DNA of 64,000 nucleotides, taken from Acanthosepion lycidas (taxonomy: Eukaryota; Mollusca; Cephalopoda; Sepiida; Sepiidae). Shown piece after piece: positions 9,261 through 20,194 of this stretch; position 1 is the stretch's first letter, and the number at the start of each line of letters is the position of its first letter. The notes below the pieces were generated by a model. It saw nothing but the letters and a program-made list of their open reading frames with translations. It made no database searches and was not told the DNA's origin. The stretch lies in NCBI GenBank assembly GCA_963932145.1, contig OZ010580.1:5611103-5675102 (forward strand), written 5' to 3'. The translations under genes were made by a program, and so were the position numbers.

Positions 9261-9884
9261 CACACGAACTATAGATTTATAAGAATAATCAGTAAAACAC
9301 CCACTTATAATGAAAACTACTGAATACAAACGAAGTATATAGTTTTAAACTGTGTCACTGACATGCAAAGAATCTCCACAACTATTCACAAACATCTACA
9401 GCATTTCAAGGTTTTCACCCTCCTTAAAGCAAAAGATTTTCAAATAAAAAAAAAAAAGAAGATTATTTTGGTTGTTTAATTAAGTAGAGTCTTCAGGGAC
9501 ACACGATATGCCATGGCGTGAAAGATAAGAATGGTAACAGATTGATTTAGAATTCAAAATTACTCTAGTTTGACAGCATGGAGTGGGGAGATGGTTGGGG
9601 AGAATTAATTGTATAACAAACATGCACAAACCCTGAGAACATTGTGTAAATTATTTGTTTATTACTATTAAAAGCAGATACGATAGTTTTTTTAAAATTG
9701 TCTCACTTCTTGCAATACAAGTGAAATACGCATCCATTCAGCTTAATTTCAATGTTATTTTATTTTTTCTGCGGGTGATTTCCAACTCCATATATACCGA
9801 ATATACTCGGATATAGTACGAGTTTTTTTTTTCATCAGTTTTTTACGGAAAATATAGGGGTGTCGGACAGGTAATATTTTTGAG
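9260..9884. other. No gene seen
   Basis: AT-rich spacer with short homopolymer runs. Confidence 0.4.
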
Positions 9885-10010
9885 AAGGTTCCAGCTGGGT
9901 TCTTACGCGCGAATACCTTGGGAAAGGTATGAATCTACCACTTCTTTCCCCAGTTATGGGTTAATTAGTAAGAATTGTATCACTAAAAGCCATTATTATC
10001 TCTACTTTTT
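9885..10010 (+). repeat. SINE-1, tRNA/tail fragment
   Basis: Contains GTTCCAGCTGGGTTCTTACG, then CCTTGGGAAAGGTATGAATC, CCAGTTATGGGTTAATTAG and a TATCACTAAA...TTATTATCTC ending, which are the post-B-box and tail landmarks of SINE-1. The 5S head and the A box are missing. Confidence 0.6.
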
Positions 10011-10439
10011 CTATATAAATCAAGGGCAGTGTACGTGTCTCCGTCCGTCCGTCCGTTTTTCGATCTAGGCGAATCATAAAGAACTTGAAGCAACAGGTAG
10101 TGACCATTATAGTTACACTCGATTAAAATCTTATTTAAAGTTAAATTTAAATATCGAGCAGAGTGAAAAGTTTAACCCCCCCCGCCCCCAAAAAAAACAA
10201 TTCTTTCTCAAAGGCTTAACCTTAATTTCGCTTTACGTCGCAATTGATATCGTATAATTAAACCGTAATTAAAATTTAAGCAGGGTACGTTACGTTGACA
10301 ATATATTTGTTTTCTTTCTTTTTCTAGCTCGCGTACTGTGACGTATTCGAAATAATACATAGTTCGTGTTCCCTAGTGACTTTATGTGAAGGAATCATTA
10401 AGAATGGTGATTTTTAAAAGAAAATAAAAATTGCGCGCA

Positions 10440-10522
10440 AAATATTTTAGATATCAGCATTAAATAACCTCTGGAGGTTGATATGCCGCTAAGCAAAAAC
10501 AATTCACCAATCATCGACGTCA
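10440..10522 (+). repeat. Shared SINE/element tail
   Basis: Reads ATATCAGCATTAAATAACCT, then GGAGGTTGATATGCCGCTAA and a GCAAAAACAATTCACCAATCA-like end. This tail recurs at 10779-10853, 25196-25262, 36258-36320 (minus), 37705-37775 and 37895-37955, and resembles the 3' tail of SINE-1. It is likely the 3' end recognised by a partner LINE. Confidence 0.5.
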
Positions 10523-10574
10523 AACTACAAATCTATGTTGGTTTAAGATTATAAAAGAGATAACCGTATTGGCG

Positions 10575-10853
10575 TGATGAATAACGTCACAGAATTGTTA
10601 AACGGTGAGCCGAGTTTCAATTCCAGTTGGATTCATCATGTGCTTTTATGCGCAAGTACCCTTGGGATGGGCATGAATCCACCTCTTTTCCACCCCTAGT
10701 TATGGGTTAATTAGAAAGACTTGCATCATTAAAAGTATTATTATCTCAAAATAAAAAAAAATAAAATTGGGTAAAATATATGTAGATTTCGGTATTAAAT
10801 AACCCGTAGAAGTTGATGTGCTGCTAAACAAAAACAGCCAAACAACCAACCAT
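10575..10853 (+). repeat. SINE-1, 5'-truncated, with tail
   Basis: Starts inside the tRNA-like module (GGTGAGCCGAGTTTCAATTC, a decayed B box) and continues through GGGCATGAATCCACCTC, AGTTATGGGTTAATTAG and ATTATTATCTC to the tail GGTATTAAATAACCCGTAGA / GTTGATGTGCTGCTAAAC. The tail is of the element-G type rather than the SINE-1 type seen at 46.4 kb. Confidence 0.6.
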
Positions 10854-10859
10854 TGATCT

Positions 10860-11351
10860 TAAAGTGGTCGGATACAGCTGACAGTTTAGATATTTTTGAG
10901 CGAACGCAACTTCCTCGACTGGAAATTGAAATCGGAGCCCTCAATCTTAATTTCCGCACGAATGACCACTATAGTGCACGTACATCGACATATTCTTGAA
11001 AACTTCAGTTAAAAGGAAAATAAGCATATTGTTAATAAAAGGATGAAGGAATATTTTTGTCAAGCAATGGGCAATGTTTCTTCCTTGATGAACTGTCTAA
11101 GTGCGCCACAATTTTCTAGCGAACTTGTAAAACTGACTATGGGAACCATCGAAAAAATTAATGAGATGCTATGATTTTATCTCATATTATATTGGAATGA
11201 GAGAAATAAAAACAAGATATTTTTTTTTACAGTAACGTTCAACCTGAACAAGGCCCGAGGGTTACTTAAGGTAGAAAATTATGTTAAGAGGCCAAATTCG
11301 CTGCAGTCTAACGAATTCACTTCGTAGCTAGCAAAATTCGCCGTAACGTCT
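10860..11351. other. No gene; one dispersed minisatellite unit
   Basis: At about 11295-11345 a single unit related to the 40-bp minisatellite at 5.0 kb is present (CGTAGCTAGCAAAATTCGCC and CAGTCTAACGAATTCAC). A fragment of element L lies at 11225-11285. The remainder is unassigned. Confidence 0.4.
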
Positions 11352-11665
11352 CAAGGACACATGGCACAGTGGATAAAGACGTTAGTTAGATCAAGTGATA
11401 AGACCCAAAGAGTGCGAGTTCACTTACCTGGTTAAGGCGGTGGAGAACTTGGAGAGGGGAATTAACAGGAGATAACTGATAACCGACATCCATTAAACAT
11501 GGCACGTGGAACTAGAACAGTCTACCCCAGAGAGCGAAATAAAGGGTTCAGTTCGACATTCCAACCACCTGGAGAAGGCCGGAGCTACAACAGCCGAAAC
11601 GTTGTGATAAATATGGCAACAAAGATGAGGATGATAGCTCGAACAATGCAAATAGTGTACGATCT
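11352..11665 (+). repeat. SINE-4, full length (tRNA-derived)
   Basis: tRNA-like head: TGGCACAGTGGATAAAGACG (A-box region) and GAGTGCGAGTTCACTTACC (decayed B box) about 45 bases later. The body holds ACAGGAGATAACTGATAACC, ATTAAACATGGCACGTGGAA and CGAAATAAAGGGTTCAGTTC, followed by the AAGGCCGGAGC...CAGCCGAAACGTTGTGAT motif and a GCAAATAGTG tail. Other copies: 215-362, 26145-26275, 61097-61310 (minus) and 61290-61561. The 127-codon frame starting 11499 is the SINE body plus the LINE-J end and is not a gene. Confidence 0.75.
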
Positions 11666-11667
11666 TC

Positions 11668-11820
11668 AAATATTTAAATGCAATGTCAGTCGTCTCTGTC
11701 TCCTCGAATATCCTTTATTATCCTTAATAATATTTTCTCAGATTCTTTCACTCCAAGTGACTTCCTCGCGTCTTAGTGGCTTTATCACCTTGCTTGGGGT
11801 AAAATGGTTAACAAAACTAT
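11668..11820 (+). pseudogene. LINE-J 3' end directly after SINE-4
   Basis: AAATATTTAAATGCAATGTC is the end of the LINE-J coding region (KFKCNVSR). It is followed by the characteristic 3' untranslated segment ending GTCTTAGTGGCTTTATCACC / TTGCTTGGGGT. The join with SINE-4 has no spacer. The copy at 61.5 kb also runs from SINE-4 into a piece of this untranslated region. Confidence 0.6.
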
Positions 11821-13914
11821 TTTCCTTGAGCGACAAGAAAGTCGTTAATACAATGAGAAAATTTCAACGAGAAATCAAATAAGGAAAGAAAAATATTTTG
11901 GAAAAAGTGTCAAACTCCTAACAAGTAGCTGTCTTCATATATCTTATGGAGGGGAACACTTCATGTTGTTCAGGAGTTGTTCAAAATTGACCAGATAAAA
12001 ATCTGGTCTAAAGAGAAGTTTTAATTAAAAAATGAAAAAGACAAATGTATATTTGAAAGCATTGTCTTAGCATGTTTAGTTTTTACATGTCATCATCTGA
12101 ATGTCTGACTATAATAAGTATCATATGAAATAGCAGGTGTCTCTTAGCCAATTAGGTTTGGGAACAAAGGTGAAGGTTACTTCAGCTTGGACGACACCTG
12201 AAGGTACACGTGTAAAACAAGTTACAATCTCGGTCACTAGTGTGTAGCGATATTTATCAAAGCTTTAGCACATTACAAAGCTAAATAGGGTCAGGAGAGG
12301 AATGGAAATGATTGGCTTGTGCTGTACCAATTCTCAAAGTGGGATGGAAACCAGCATGCCTAGAAAATCAGCATCCGAAATCCCGGCTTTTACCTGGGCT
12401 TGAACGACAAACATGTGCACTGGTGGGAGGTAGGCAACGACTTCAGTCACCGGGTAGTCTGCTCACGTGTACTTACATCGCTTTTGTGCTATTTTTGTTA
12501 TTGTCTCTTTTGGTTGAAAGGTCAGCAAGTAAATTGCAAGTTCTCTTTGCAGATGGAAAGGGAATATTGGACACAGTGACGCGAGGGGAGTTTGTATTTT
12601 TTTTTTTTTTTTAGTGACTTTATATTTTCTCTCTATGTACATTTTTTCGTTCTTTGAATTTGCGTGTGTATGGATCGGCAGCGGCTACCAGGAAGAAGTA
12701 GAAAGCGTGCTAAATGATCTGAAAACGATTTAAATCCGCATCGTTTGAGTTATTGACTTGAGAGAAAGAAAACAAGACAAAGGAGTTTGCCTTGTAGCTG
12801 ATACTGAGTGCAGAATTTTTCTTTTTTTTATTAGTGAAGCAGGTTCTTCCTACTTGGAAAATAAGACAATTCTCTCCCCCTTCATCCTTTGCCTCCTTGG
12901 GTCAGCCCAAGTAAAGCTTACTAAAAGACCATAAAGTGGCTGAGATAGTTGTGGTACTGAGGTAAAACAAGGTTTTAGAATACAGATTTTTCATAGCTTT
13001 GGCGTTATACAATCTTCTTAACGCCTATTTCCATCCAATTGTAAGCTTAGTAATTATCACTGGAAGATAAATGAGGAAATAAAACTAAATGTTAAAAGCC
13101 TGCAAACATATTTATAAACGCAGAACAAGAAAATAAACGCGCGTGCGTGCGTGTGTTTGTGTGAGTGAATGAAAGTATATATTCATGAAGAAAATATCAC
13201 GTGGGGTTGACCACGGTTTCTTCATCTGTCTGGAAAATTTTCATTAACTCTTTACAATATACTAAATATGGAGCGTTTTTCCATCTCAGTGACAGTAAAA
13301 CTCCTCTCCGTTAAATAACCCCAACTCATGCCAAAAAATAAATAAATAAAATAAATAAAAAATAAATATAGCTTAGCAGAAGGGATCTTTGAAACTGGGG
13401 GTATGCGTAGATAATATTTTAGGGTGACGCCTACATAATCTAGTCCTAGTCTGGAGCACGTTTCTCTTCCTCTGGCCATTTTAAATGCCTTAGAGAATTT
13501 ACTTTGTTTTATTTTTAGGAACCAAAGAAGTAGATAAAAAAAAAAAAAAAAAAAGAAGTAGATTAAAAAAGAAAAAAATGGTTGCCAGATTGAGGCTCTC
13601 CAAGTCAACAAAAAGACACAGAAAAAGCATGGCATTGACCAATGATGGAATTGTATAAACAGAATTATCAAACAACAGACATTCCACAAGATAAATTGCA
13701 TCGGAAGAATTTTGGTGAGAACTCTCGTTAAAACATTGAAAAGAAAAAAAGTAACGGAAAACAAGAATAACCAAAATATATATGTAGATTAAAAAAGCTT
13801 TTATAACTTTTTTTTTTAGAGTTGTATATTTTTCATTTTATTTTGTTCTTTTTAATCGCAACTCTGTTCTTTTTACAGTTTAAAACTTAAGTAAAAGCAA
13901 GGATCGAAGAAAAA
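11821..13914. other. No gene recognised
   Basis: A 100-codon plus frame (12312-12614) ends in poly-Phe from a T-run and shows no domain. T/A runs lie at 12595-12612 and 13534-13555, and a GCGCGTGCGTGCGTGTGT stretch at 13138 alternates purine and pyrimidine. The 170-codon minus frame at 13252-13764 crosses the A-run and is rich in Phe; not credible. Confidence 0.45.
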
Positions 13915-14010
13915 AAAGCTTCCGACGAGATTTGAACTCAAATCCCATATCCTTGAGTGTGTTCCTGGCAATGACTTACCGATCTGGCCACGGAGATTCA
14001 TCAGAAAACG
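13915..14010 (-). repeat. tRNA-like sequence, probable SINE head
   Basis: Minus strand: GTGGCCAGATCGGTAAGTCA, CACTCAAGGATATGGG and then GATTTGAGTTCAAATCTCGT, in which GAGTTCAAATCTC corresponds to a B box. Spacing of A and B boxes is right for a type II (Ser/Leu-like) tRNA ancestor. No good acceptor stem is visible, so this is not called as a functional tRNA. Confidence 0.45.
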
Positions 14011-14916
14011 AAATTCAAATATCTACAATCTTCATTAACCGATTCTGATTTCATATCATATAGCATGCGTCCACCCTATTAATAGTAGTAGATATAATAG
14101 TTTTAATTTATCCAAATTTCTTAGAGAAAGCATTTATTTCTGATTCATGGTTCTGACTTAACCGTCGTAGAATATAAAAAGACCTGAGGGTTGTAATTAA
14201 GCAACAAAATAAGACGAAAATAAATTGGTCTGAAAATAATTCATTTAAGGCATTCAGACAATTTTTCTCGAATACTCAGATAAAAACTTTCAAAGAGGCT
14301 ATTGAAAACTTTTCTCAACGTAATTGTTAAAAGTAATCTGTTTTATGGCAATACTTTTTTCTTTTCGGTTTACAGAAGTTATTCAATGATGCGGTAGTGT
14401 CTAAAACTTTCAAGCGAATATATTTTCCTGTTGGGAATTGAGTAGATATACCTAATGGCAGAAATGACATTTGATTTTGCGTTTGCATTCAAATGTATTT
14501 CCATAAAACAACATAGTATTATGACAGTTAGAATGGATCAATCATAAGTGTCATATAGTTGGGTATATGTAGAATTTTAAAAGATAGGATTTTAGGAAGA
14601 AAAGTAAGAAACAGACTTGGGCTTACTTATATAGGAATACTAGTTTGATTTGGCTGAAGTCCTTTCATGGTGGAAAAGGCAGACAGTGACTCTTAATTTC
14701 AGTTATGAAAACTATCTACCATTTCATTGTACTTGATGGAAAAGATGATGAGTAACTTTTAATTTTAGACATAGTATTATATCGACCAGTTACAAAATGC
14801 TTCCATTGTTATTAACATGTTAATCGAAAGAAAAATCTCAAAAGATAATGAGCAACTATTGGAAATTGTCACGTGTCATTATTTGATAAATTTACATTTA
14901 CGTCTCAACAGTATAT
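14011..14916. other. No gene seen
   Basis: AT-rich unique-looking DNA; only short frames. Confidence 0.4.
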
Positions 14917-15321
14917 TGACTGATTCATTTTCTACGGGTTATCAACACTTTGCCGGTTATTTAAAGCCAGAAAATATTTTTAGATTGTAAGAAATTTGTT
15001 TTCTTGGAGGTAATAATGTAGTGATACAAGTCTTACTAATTAACCCATAGCTGGGAGGGAAGAGGTGGATTCATACCTTTATCAAGGGTAATTGCGCATA
15101 GGTGACTATAATGAGCCCAACGGGATTTGGCGGTTCTCCAATTAACAATTCCGAGCCATTATCCATTATACCACCAGTACATGCAAGCTTAGAGCACCTG
15201 GTATTCGCAGGTGGTCACCCATCTAGGTACTGACCATGATTAACGTTGCTTAACTTCGGTAATCGTACGGAAACCGGTTTTCGATGTGATATGACCGTAA
15301 GCCGTCTCACCAGAATAGGAT
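14917..15321 (-). repeat. SINE-1, full length (5S rRNA head + tRNA + tail)
   Basis: Minus strand, 5' to 3': GGCTTACGGTCATATCAC start of a 5S-like head, ACCGAAGTTAAGCAACG (5S box A region), GTCAGTACCTAGATGGGTGA (box C region) and ATACCAGGTGCTCTAAGCTT. A tRNA-like stretch follows with GGTATAATGGATAATGGC and a decayed B box, then GAATCCACCTCTTCCCTCCC, GCTATGGGTTAATTAGTAAG and TATCACTACATTATTACCTC. The tail is CAATCTAAAAATATTTTCTG...CGTAGAAAATGAATCA. A 5S head plus a tRNA module is the layout known from AmnSINE1-type SINEs. Confidence 0.8.
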
Positions 15322-15660
15322 TAGATTGTAAGATTTTTTTTTCTTGGGGATAATGATTTAGTTTTACAAGTCTTACTAATTAATCCATAGATGGAGGAAA
15401 GAGGTGGATTTATAAAGATTATTTGCGCATAAGTGACTATAACGAACCTAACGGAATTTGGAACTCGGCTCTCCGATTAGCAATTCCCAGCCATTACCCA
15501 TTACATCACCCGCACATCAAAGCCTACAGCACCTCGTATTCCCTAGCGACCTCCCATCTAGGTACTGACCATGTTTGACGTTGCTTAACTGCGGTGATCA
15601 TATGGAAACCGGTGTTTCAATGTGATGTGGCCATAAGCCATCTCACCAGTATAGGATGTA
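15322..15660 (-). repeat. SINE-1, second copy in head-to-tail tandem
   Basis: Same 5S-tRNA-tail order, with a 5S-like head at about 15535-15645 (GTCAGTACCTAGATGGGAGG, box C; TTAAGCAACGTCAAACATGG). Its tail stops after TTACAATCTA, and the next unit begins at once with TCCTATTCTGGTGAGAC, matching TCCTATACTGGTGAGAT at the start of this unit. The two SINEs therefore form a true tandem pair. Confidence 0.75.
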
Positions 15661-16147
15661 ATTTCGCGTATATATTTATATACAAGTCGAGTAGTTAGAA
15701 CTAAACTTTTCGACATAGTAATTGAGGTCAGGTTCATCTCTGTAAATGAGTAATAGTTTTGTTAAGTTGGAATTCGGAAGCCACAGAAGTAACTCTCAGC
15801 TTCAAAGATAAAAAAAAAATATTCACTCTTTACTCCGACGACTTAAAATACATGCCAATTAGTCATGAAACGATGAGTAGTAGCTTCACACACGCTGAAG
15901 CAAAACCAAGTTTCGTTTTGCTGACATACATTCCTTGTGTAAGTTTCTAACATCTCCTCTATGGGACGAGAGAAAATGAAACTATTTGATATTTTTACTC
16001 AATTTACACCAATATACACAATTTTCTCAGACGGACGAATGGACCTAGAATACACAGACCGTATTCCTTGAAGGAGAATAAGAGACACCACCCGCAAAGA
16101 ACTTACCCCTACCAAGTAAATTATAGAATATAATCTTCATACATAAA
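15661..16147. other. No gene seen
   Basis: A 63-codon plus frame at 15759-15950 has no recognised domain. Confidence 0.35.
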
Positions 16148-16455
16148 CAGACTTTATCCCTGAATCAAATAAATGATTATAGACTCAAATCTAAATGTGT
16201 GATGTTTATCTATTCCAGAACCAAAGTATAGGTTCAAATAGAAGCGAGCTATATTTACTTGTCCCTGGACCAAGTAAATAATTCTTGATTTAAATATGAA
16301 CGACTAATATTTACCAATCTCTGAAAACAAGTGAATGCTTATTTTCAGAAATATAAACGACCGGAATTAACTAAGAAAATGCTTAGTAACTAAAGACTAC
16401 CAATATTTATCTCTCACCAGACCAAGTAAATGCTTATAGCCTAAAACATGACTGA
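16148..16455 (+). repeat. Degenerate tandem repeat, about 50-58 bp unit
   Basis: Variants of ATATTTACTTGTCCCTGGAC followed by CAAGTAAATGATTATAGA and a TGAACGAC-like end occur from about 16148, 16204, 16251, 16307 and 16400. Units are strongly diverged, so the array is old. Confidence 0.5.
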
Positions 16456-16749
16456 TTTCGACATTAAATAAGCAAACAGGGGTTAACATGTCATAAAATC
16501 AACCAACTCAACCCAACACATGATAGCGAGTGTTAGCATTCTTACCAAACCACACCTGCTTTATTTCACCAATTCCAGAGCAGACAAATGGATGGTATTT
16601 TGTTAACCGAATTCCTTCTATTTAACTGAAAACTACACCGAGGAGCCGTATAGACTAACAAGAATAAAACTTGATAATATCAAGTTTTTGATAAAATTAT
16701 AATGTCACAAAATAGAAATGGCCAGGCGTTTTTCCTACCATAGGTTACC

Positions 16750-16946
16750 AGTAAAAAAAAAAAAAAAAAAAAAACCAAAAAACAAACAACAAAAAACCCC
16801 CAAAACAACAAAAACCACACAAACCCCAAAAAACAACAACCCCCCCCCATAAAACAACAAAAAAACCCCAAAACAACAACAAAAAACAAACAAACCCCAA
16901 AACCAAAAAACAACAAAAAACAACAAAAAACAACAAAAAACCCCAA
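16750..16946. repeat. A/C-only low-complexity tract
   Basis: Nearly 200 bases made of A-runs, CAACAAA and CCCC blocks on plus. Three overlapping minus-strand frames rich in Phe, Cys and Gly are artefacts of this composition. Confidence 0.85.
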
Positions 16947-16949
16947 AAA

Positions 16950-17105
16950 ACGTAAATTTTAATAAATGTAATATCAGTTATTCTACATGGCAGTGAATGT
17001 TGGACAATATCCTTATAGAGACAACAGAGATATGGTTACATAGAAGGATGCTGATAATACCATGGAGTGAATATGTGAAAGGTTTTTAAGGGAAATGGAG
17101 ACAAG
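16950..17105 (+). pseudogene. LINE-RTE ORF2 C-terminal fragment
   Basis: Translation shows VISVILHGSECWTIS, then in another frame EIWLHRRMLIIPWSEYV. This is the conserved region after the reverse transcriptase of RTE/BovB-like LINEs (GSE(S)W and RRML.IPW motifs). A frameshift separates the two motifs. Confidence 0.7.
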
Positions 17106-17117
17106 AAACGATGCTTA

Positions 17118-17431
17118 TATTTTTACATTCCAAACTACTTCAAAGAAAAGTTTTGGAAGGAAATACTCATCAATACTATAAAAAAGTGATAATTATGACT
17201 GAACTTGAGAAAGGTATTTTCCTGAAAAATTGTTTTACAAGAAAACATTTACAAGTTTTGACGTTCTACACTACTTCAAAGAAAGGTTTAGGAAGGATAA
17301 CTTTATCAATTCTAAAAAGAGCTATAACAGTTACTGGACTTTTTATGAAACATTGTTTTAATAGAAAGATTTTATAAATTTCAACCAACAGTAGAACTGG
17401 CTGCTCGGTCAGTGAATGCCAAATGTTTCCT
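17118..17431 (+). repeat. Tandem duplication of about 140 bp plus dispersed end
   Basis: The segment CAAACTACTTCAAAGAAAAG ... GAAAAATTGTTTTACAAGAA (17130-17250) is repeated as ACACTACTTCAAAGAAAGGT ... GAAACATTGTTTTAATAGAA (17269-17365). The end CGGTCAGTGAATGCCAAATG recurs at 21090-21115 after the same AAAAATTGTTTTAAGAGAAA phrase, so this is a dispersed, unassigned repeat. Confidence 0.55.
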
Positions 17432-17439
17432 TATTTATT

Positions 17440-17839
17440 TTTGTTACAGTAAGGTTCACCCTGTATAAGGCTCGGCGGCCACTCACGGTAGAGGATTACG
17501 AGAAGGGGTAGTTTTTACGGATAGGAGGGGAAGATAACGGTTAACCCTAGACTTGAACAGATTTTGACACAATATATGTGGCATGGCGGATCCTAGCCGT
17601 GAAAGTGAAACCTAGCGGAACCAAGGAATGTAGTTAGTCCGAGCCCTTTCCATGGAAGTAGCGATAGAGACTGGCACATATCGCCTGTGAGAGAAAGGTC
17701 GGTGGGTGGAAAAATAATTCGTCATCTAAAAGGACTCAGAGACGCTTTTGAACTTTATCGAGGCGGGAAAGTGAGGACTGGGCAGCGCCTGCCCAAATAT
17801 GACAACAGTATTTCATTTTCGGCTTGATCTGGCTCTTGT
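17440..17839 (+). repeat. Dispersed element L fragment and spacer
   Basis: GTTACAGTAAGGTTCACCCT, then TATAAGGCTCGG, GGTAGAGGATTACG and AAGATAACGGTTAACCCTAG match copies near 8.5 and 34.4 kb. No coding capacity is seen; function unknown. Confidence 0.4.
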
Positions 17840-18800
17840 AAGGAACCAACTAATCCTCGGACCTACGCTATTTCTGATTTTCATCAACAACCTTACCAAT
17901 GTAGATGTGAAAATATTTACTCCTGTCTTAGTAGACAGTCAAACAGATTAAACAAATTAAAACTGGCACTGTTCTCAAAAAGGACTCTCAATCAATGGTG
18001 TACTGGGACAAGGAATGGCTTGTAAATTTTAACGCTTCAGAAACAAAATTGGTTTAATTTAATCACTAGAGAGAACCTTTTTTGTCTGCCATCAGCATGG
18101 TTGATGCTCAAACACAAGGAGAGCAATACTTTACGCCTTCTTGGTCTCATGTGTTCCACTGATATGAAGTGGAGTGATTATAGTGAATCAATTGCTAGGT
18201 CTACTGCTGGAAAAGTTGGTTCACTGTATCATGTAAGGCAATTATTTTCATCAGAATCCATCTTTCACATTTATAAATCTACTATTCGACCGTGCATTGA
18301 ATACTGCTACAATATCTGGTTTGGTTCTACTATTATATATCTCGAGATTCTTGATAAAATCCAAAGAAGAGTCTGTAATGACCCTGACCTGGCATCTCGA
18401 CTTTAGTCACATTCCGACCGTACTAGCGTGGCTTCTCTCTGCCTTTTCTATAAATATTTTCATGACATTTGCTCTGATGAGCTGTTCTCCTTAGTTCTTT
18501 GAGTGCACGAATTTAAGCGTGCTACTAGATTGGCAACTAGGTCTCAACTATTGAATAGTTCGATACAATCCTCAGTCCTATTCGAATAGTTTCTTTTTTA
18601 GCACTTCTCGTTTGTGTAACTCCCTCCCGATGTCTTGCTTACCTGCGATATACAATCTTAAAAATTTAAATGCAACGTCAATTACCACTTCCTGAATTAA
18701 GTTCCTTATTTCCTCTTCTTTGTCTTCTCATTCTCTTTCTGTAACCCCTGCGTCCGAGTGGCTTTATCGCTTTGCTTGGATTGAAATTATTAAAATAATA
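17840..18800 (+). pseudogene. LINE-J ORF2 fragment with RT remnant and 3' UTR
   Basis: Conceptual translation starts SILGPTLFLIFINNL (RT motif preceding the catalytic aspartates), followed by disrupted sequence, then LLGLMCSTDMKWSDYSESIA, GSLYHVRQLFSSESIFHIYK, STIRPCIEYC, LEILDKIQRRVCN and PDLASRL, and ends with CNVNYHFLN-like coding and the GTGGCTTTATCGCTTTGCTT 3' segment. Order and motifs fit a Jockey/CR1-type LINE. The YADD region is corrupted, and multiple stops and shifts show it is dead. The open frame at 18101-18406 is its longest remnant. Confidence 0.8.
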
Positions 18801-18944
18801 TTACCATTGCCAATGTCTTCAGATCCTAACACGAAATAAAGTTTGGAGTAAAGGTCTATAAAAGACGAAAATTACTTTTGATACATAGGCGTTTTCTCGC
18901 CGGAGACTTTATGCAACGAGTCAATCCTAAGACAAAGTAATCTA

Positions 18945-19590
18945 TCAGGATTCATGACAGTGAACCTAATCTTAACAACATTAGATACATAGACGACTGC
19001 ATTGATGAAAGATTCAAAAAGAAACTAAAAGAATTAGATAGGATAGTAAAGGAATTCATGAAGAAAGGTCTATTAACTGTAATAAAGAATGCATGGTTAC
19101 CAGCAAAAGAGACATCCTAGAGTGTGAGCTACACATTTGGGACGTCAAAATAAAGCAGGTACAGAAATTCAACTATGTGGGTAGTGTAATAACTCACAAC
19201 GGAATATGTGACACGGAAATCCGGAGGTGCATAAGAATAACAAATAATGTCTTCCAGAAACTAAGCAAAGTATTAAGAAATAGAAAAATTGTTTTAAATA
19301 AAAAGAAAAACGTGCTGAACTGCTATATAATATCTCGTATATGGCAGTGAATGCAGAAAAATATCTTCACAGACGAAGAAGAGACCTGAAGCGAAAGAGA
19401 AGTTGTTCTGCAGAAGGATGCTGGAAATAAACATGGACACAATATATAAACAGGTTTTAAGGAAAATAGGAACTACAAATAAACTGATACTAACAAACGG
19501 AAAAAGGGGGACAGAGAATCAAGAAAGAGGACATGGAGAATCTAATACCCACAAAACAAGTAAGGCATGGGGAAAGCAACAAATTGTCGC
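18945..19590 (+). pseudogene. LINE-RTE ORF2 fragment spanning the RT active site
   Basis: RYIDDCIDERFKKKLKELDR (about 18984-19043) stands where the catalytic YADD box and the following helix lie in RTE-like polymerases (YIDD instead of YADD). Then MVTSKRDILECELHIWDVK, KQVQKFNYVGSVITHNGICD, TEIRRCIRI, LSKVLRNRKI and NCYIISRIWQ (in the 19093-19350 frame), followed by FCRRMLEINM (19403-19594). Missing upstream domains, one frameshift near 19080 and loss of the usual GSE(C/S)W frame show decay. Confidence 0.8.
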
Positions 19591-20194
19591 ATAGCCCCCT
19601 CATTCTGGGGAGGACTTTTGGTTGACGGGGTCGATTCCATAACGCTGTATCTTCTCTTTATCGTCTTCTCCCGGTCGCTGATCGACAGCAGTTTTGTTCG
19701 GAGGTGAAAAGAGAACTTCAACAAAAGGGATTTTAAACTTATCTATTTTATTAAACACGTCGACGTGTACATTTTTGACCAGCTAGTGGGATCGCTCTAT
19801 CACCACCACTGGGGAGAAAGTACACCGAGACACGAAGTCACCACGTCTATACTGTTTTCTACGCTAGTTTTAACCAATCAAAAACGACTTCCTCTGTTTT
19901 GTCTACCATCTGACCATAAAAGGTTAGCCTCAGAAGGTCTGAGCCAAAAAACACTTCCACTAAAAAATAATAGTCTGAAACTATTATTTAACAGAATGAT
20001 CGACTGGAGAAGTTATGTGAATGAATAATAGAACAAGGACAAATAAGGGCCGTAAAAATTCAGAAATTATTAGGGACAACAAGAGAAAAGTTGTGACTAG
20101 TCATAACTATTCACGTGTTGAAGAGACGCAGATCATGAAAGAAAAAAAATGAGGTTATTGTCTTTGGTAGCAGAAAAGAATACCGAGCTGTTAC
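19591..20194. other. Unassigned block between two LINE-RTE pieces
   Basis: More GC-balanced than the flanks and open for 87 codons on plus (19765-20028), with palindrome CACGTCGACGTG at 19756-19767. It may be an insertion that split one LINE-RTE copy or simply separate them. No domain was recognised. Confidence 0.35.

Noticed and set aside
13915-14010. Functional tRNA genes here, at 39290-39325 and at 58757-58850
   Set aside because: A and B boxes are present but acceptor stems do not pair and bodies of SINE families follow directly.
18470-18500. Second hammerhead core (CTGATGAG) in LINE-J, also near 59948
   Set aside because: The LINE codes for this stretch, and neither a stem II nor a correctly placed GAAA follows.
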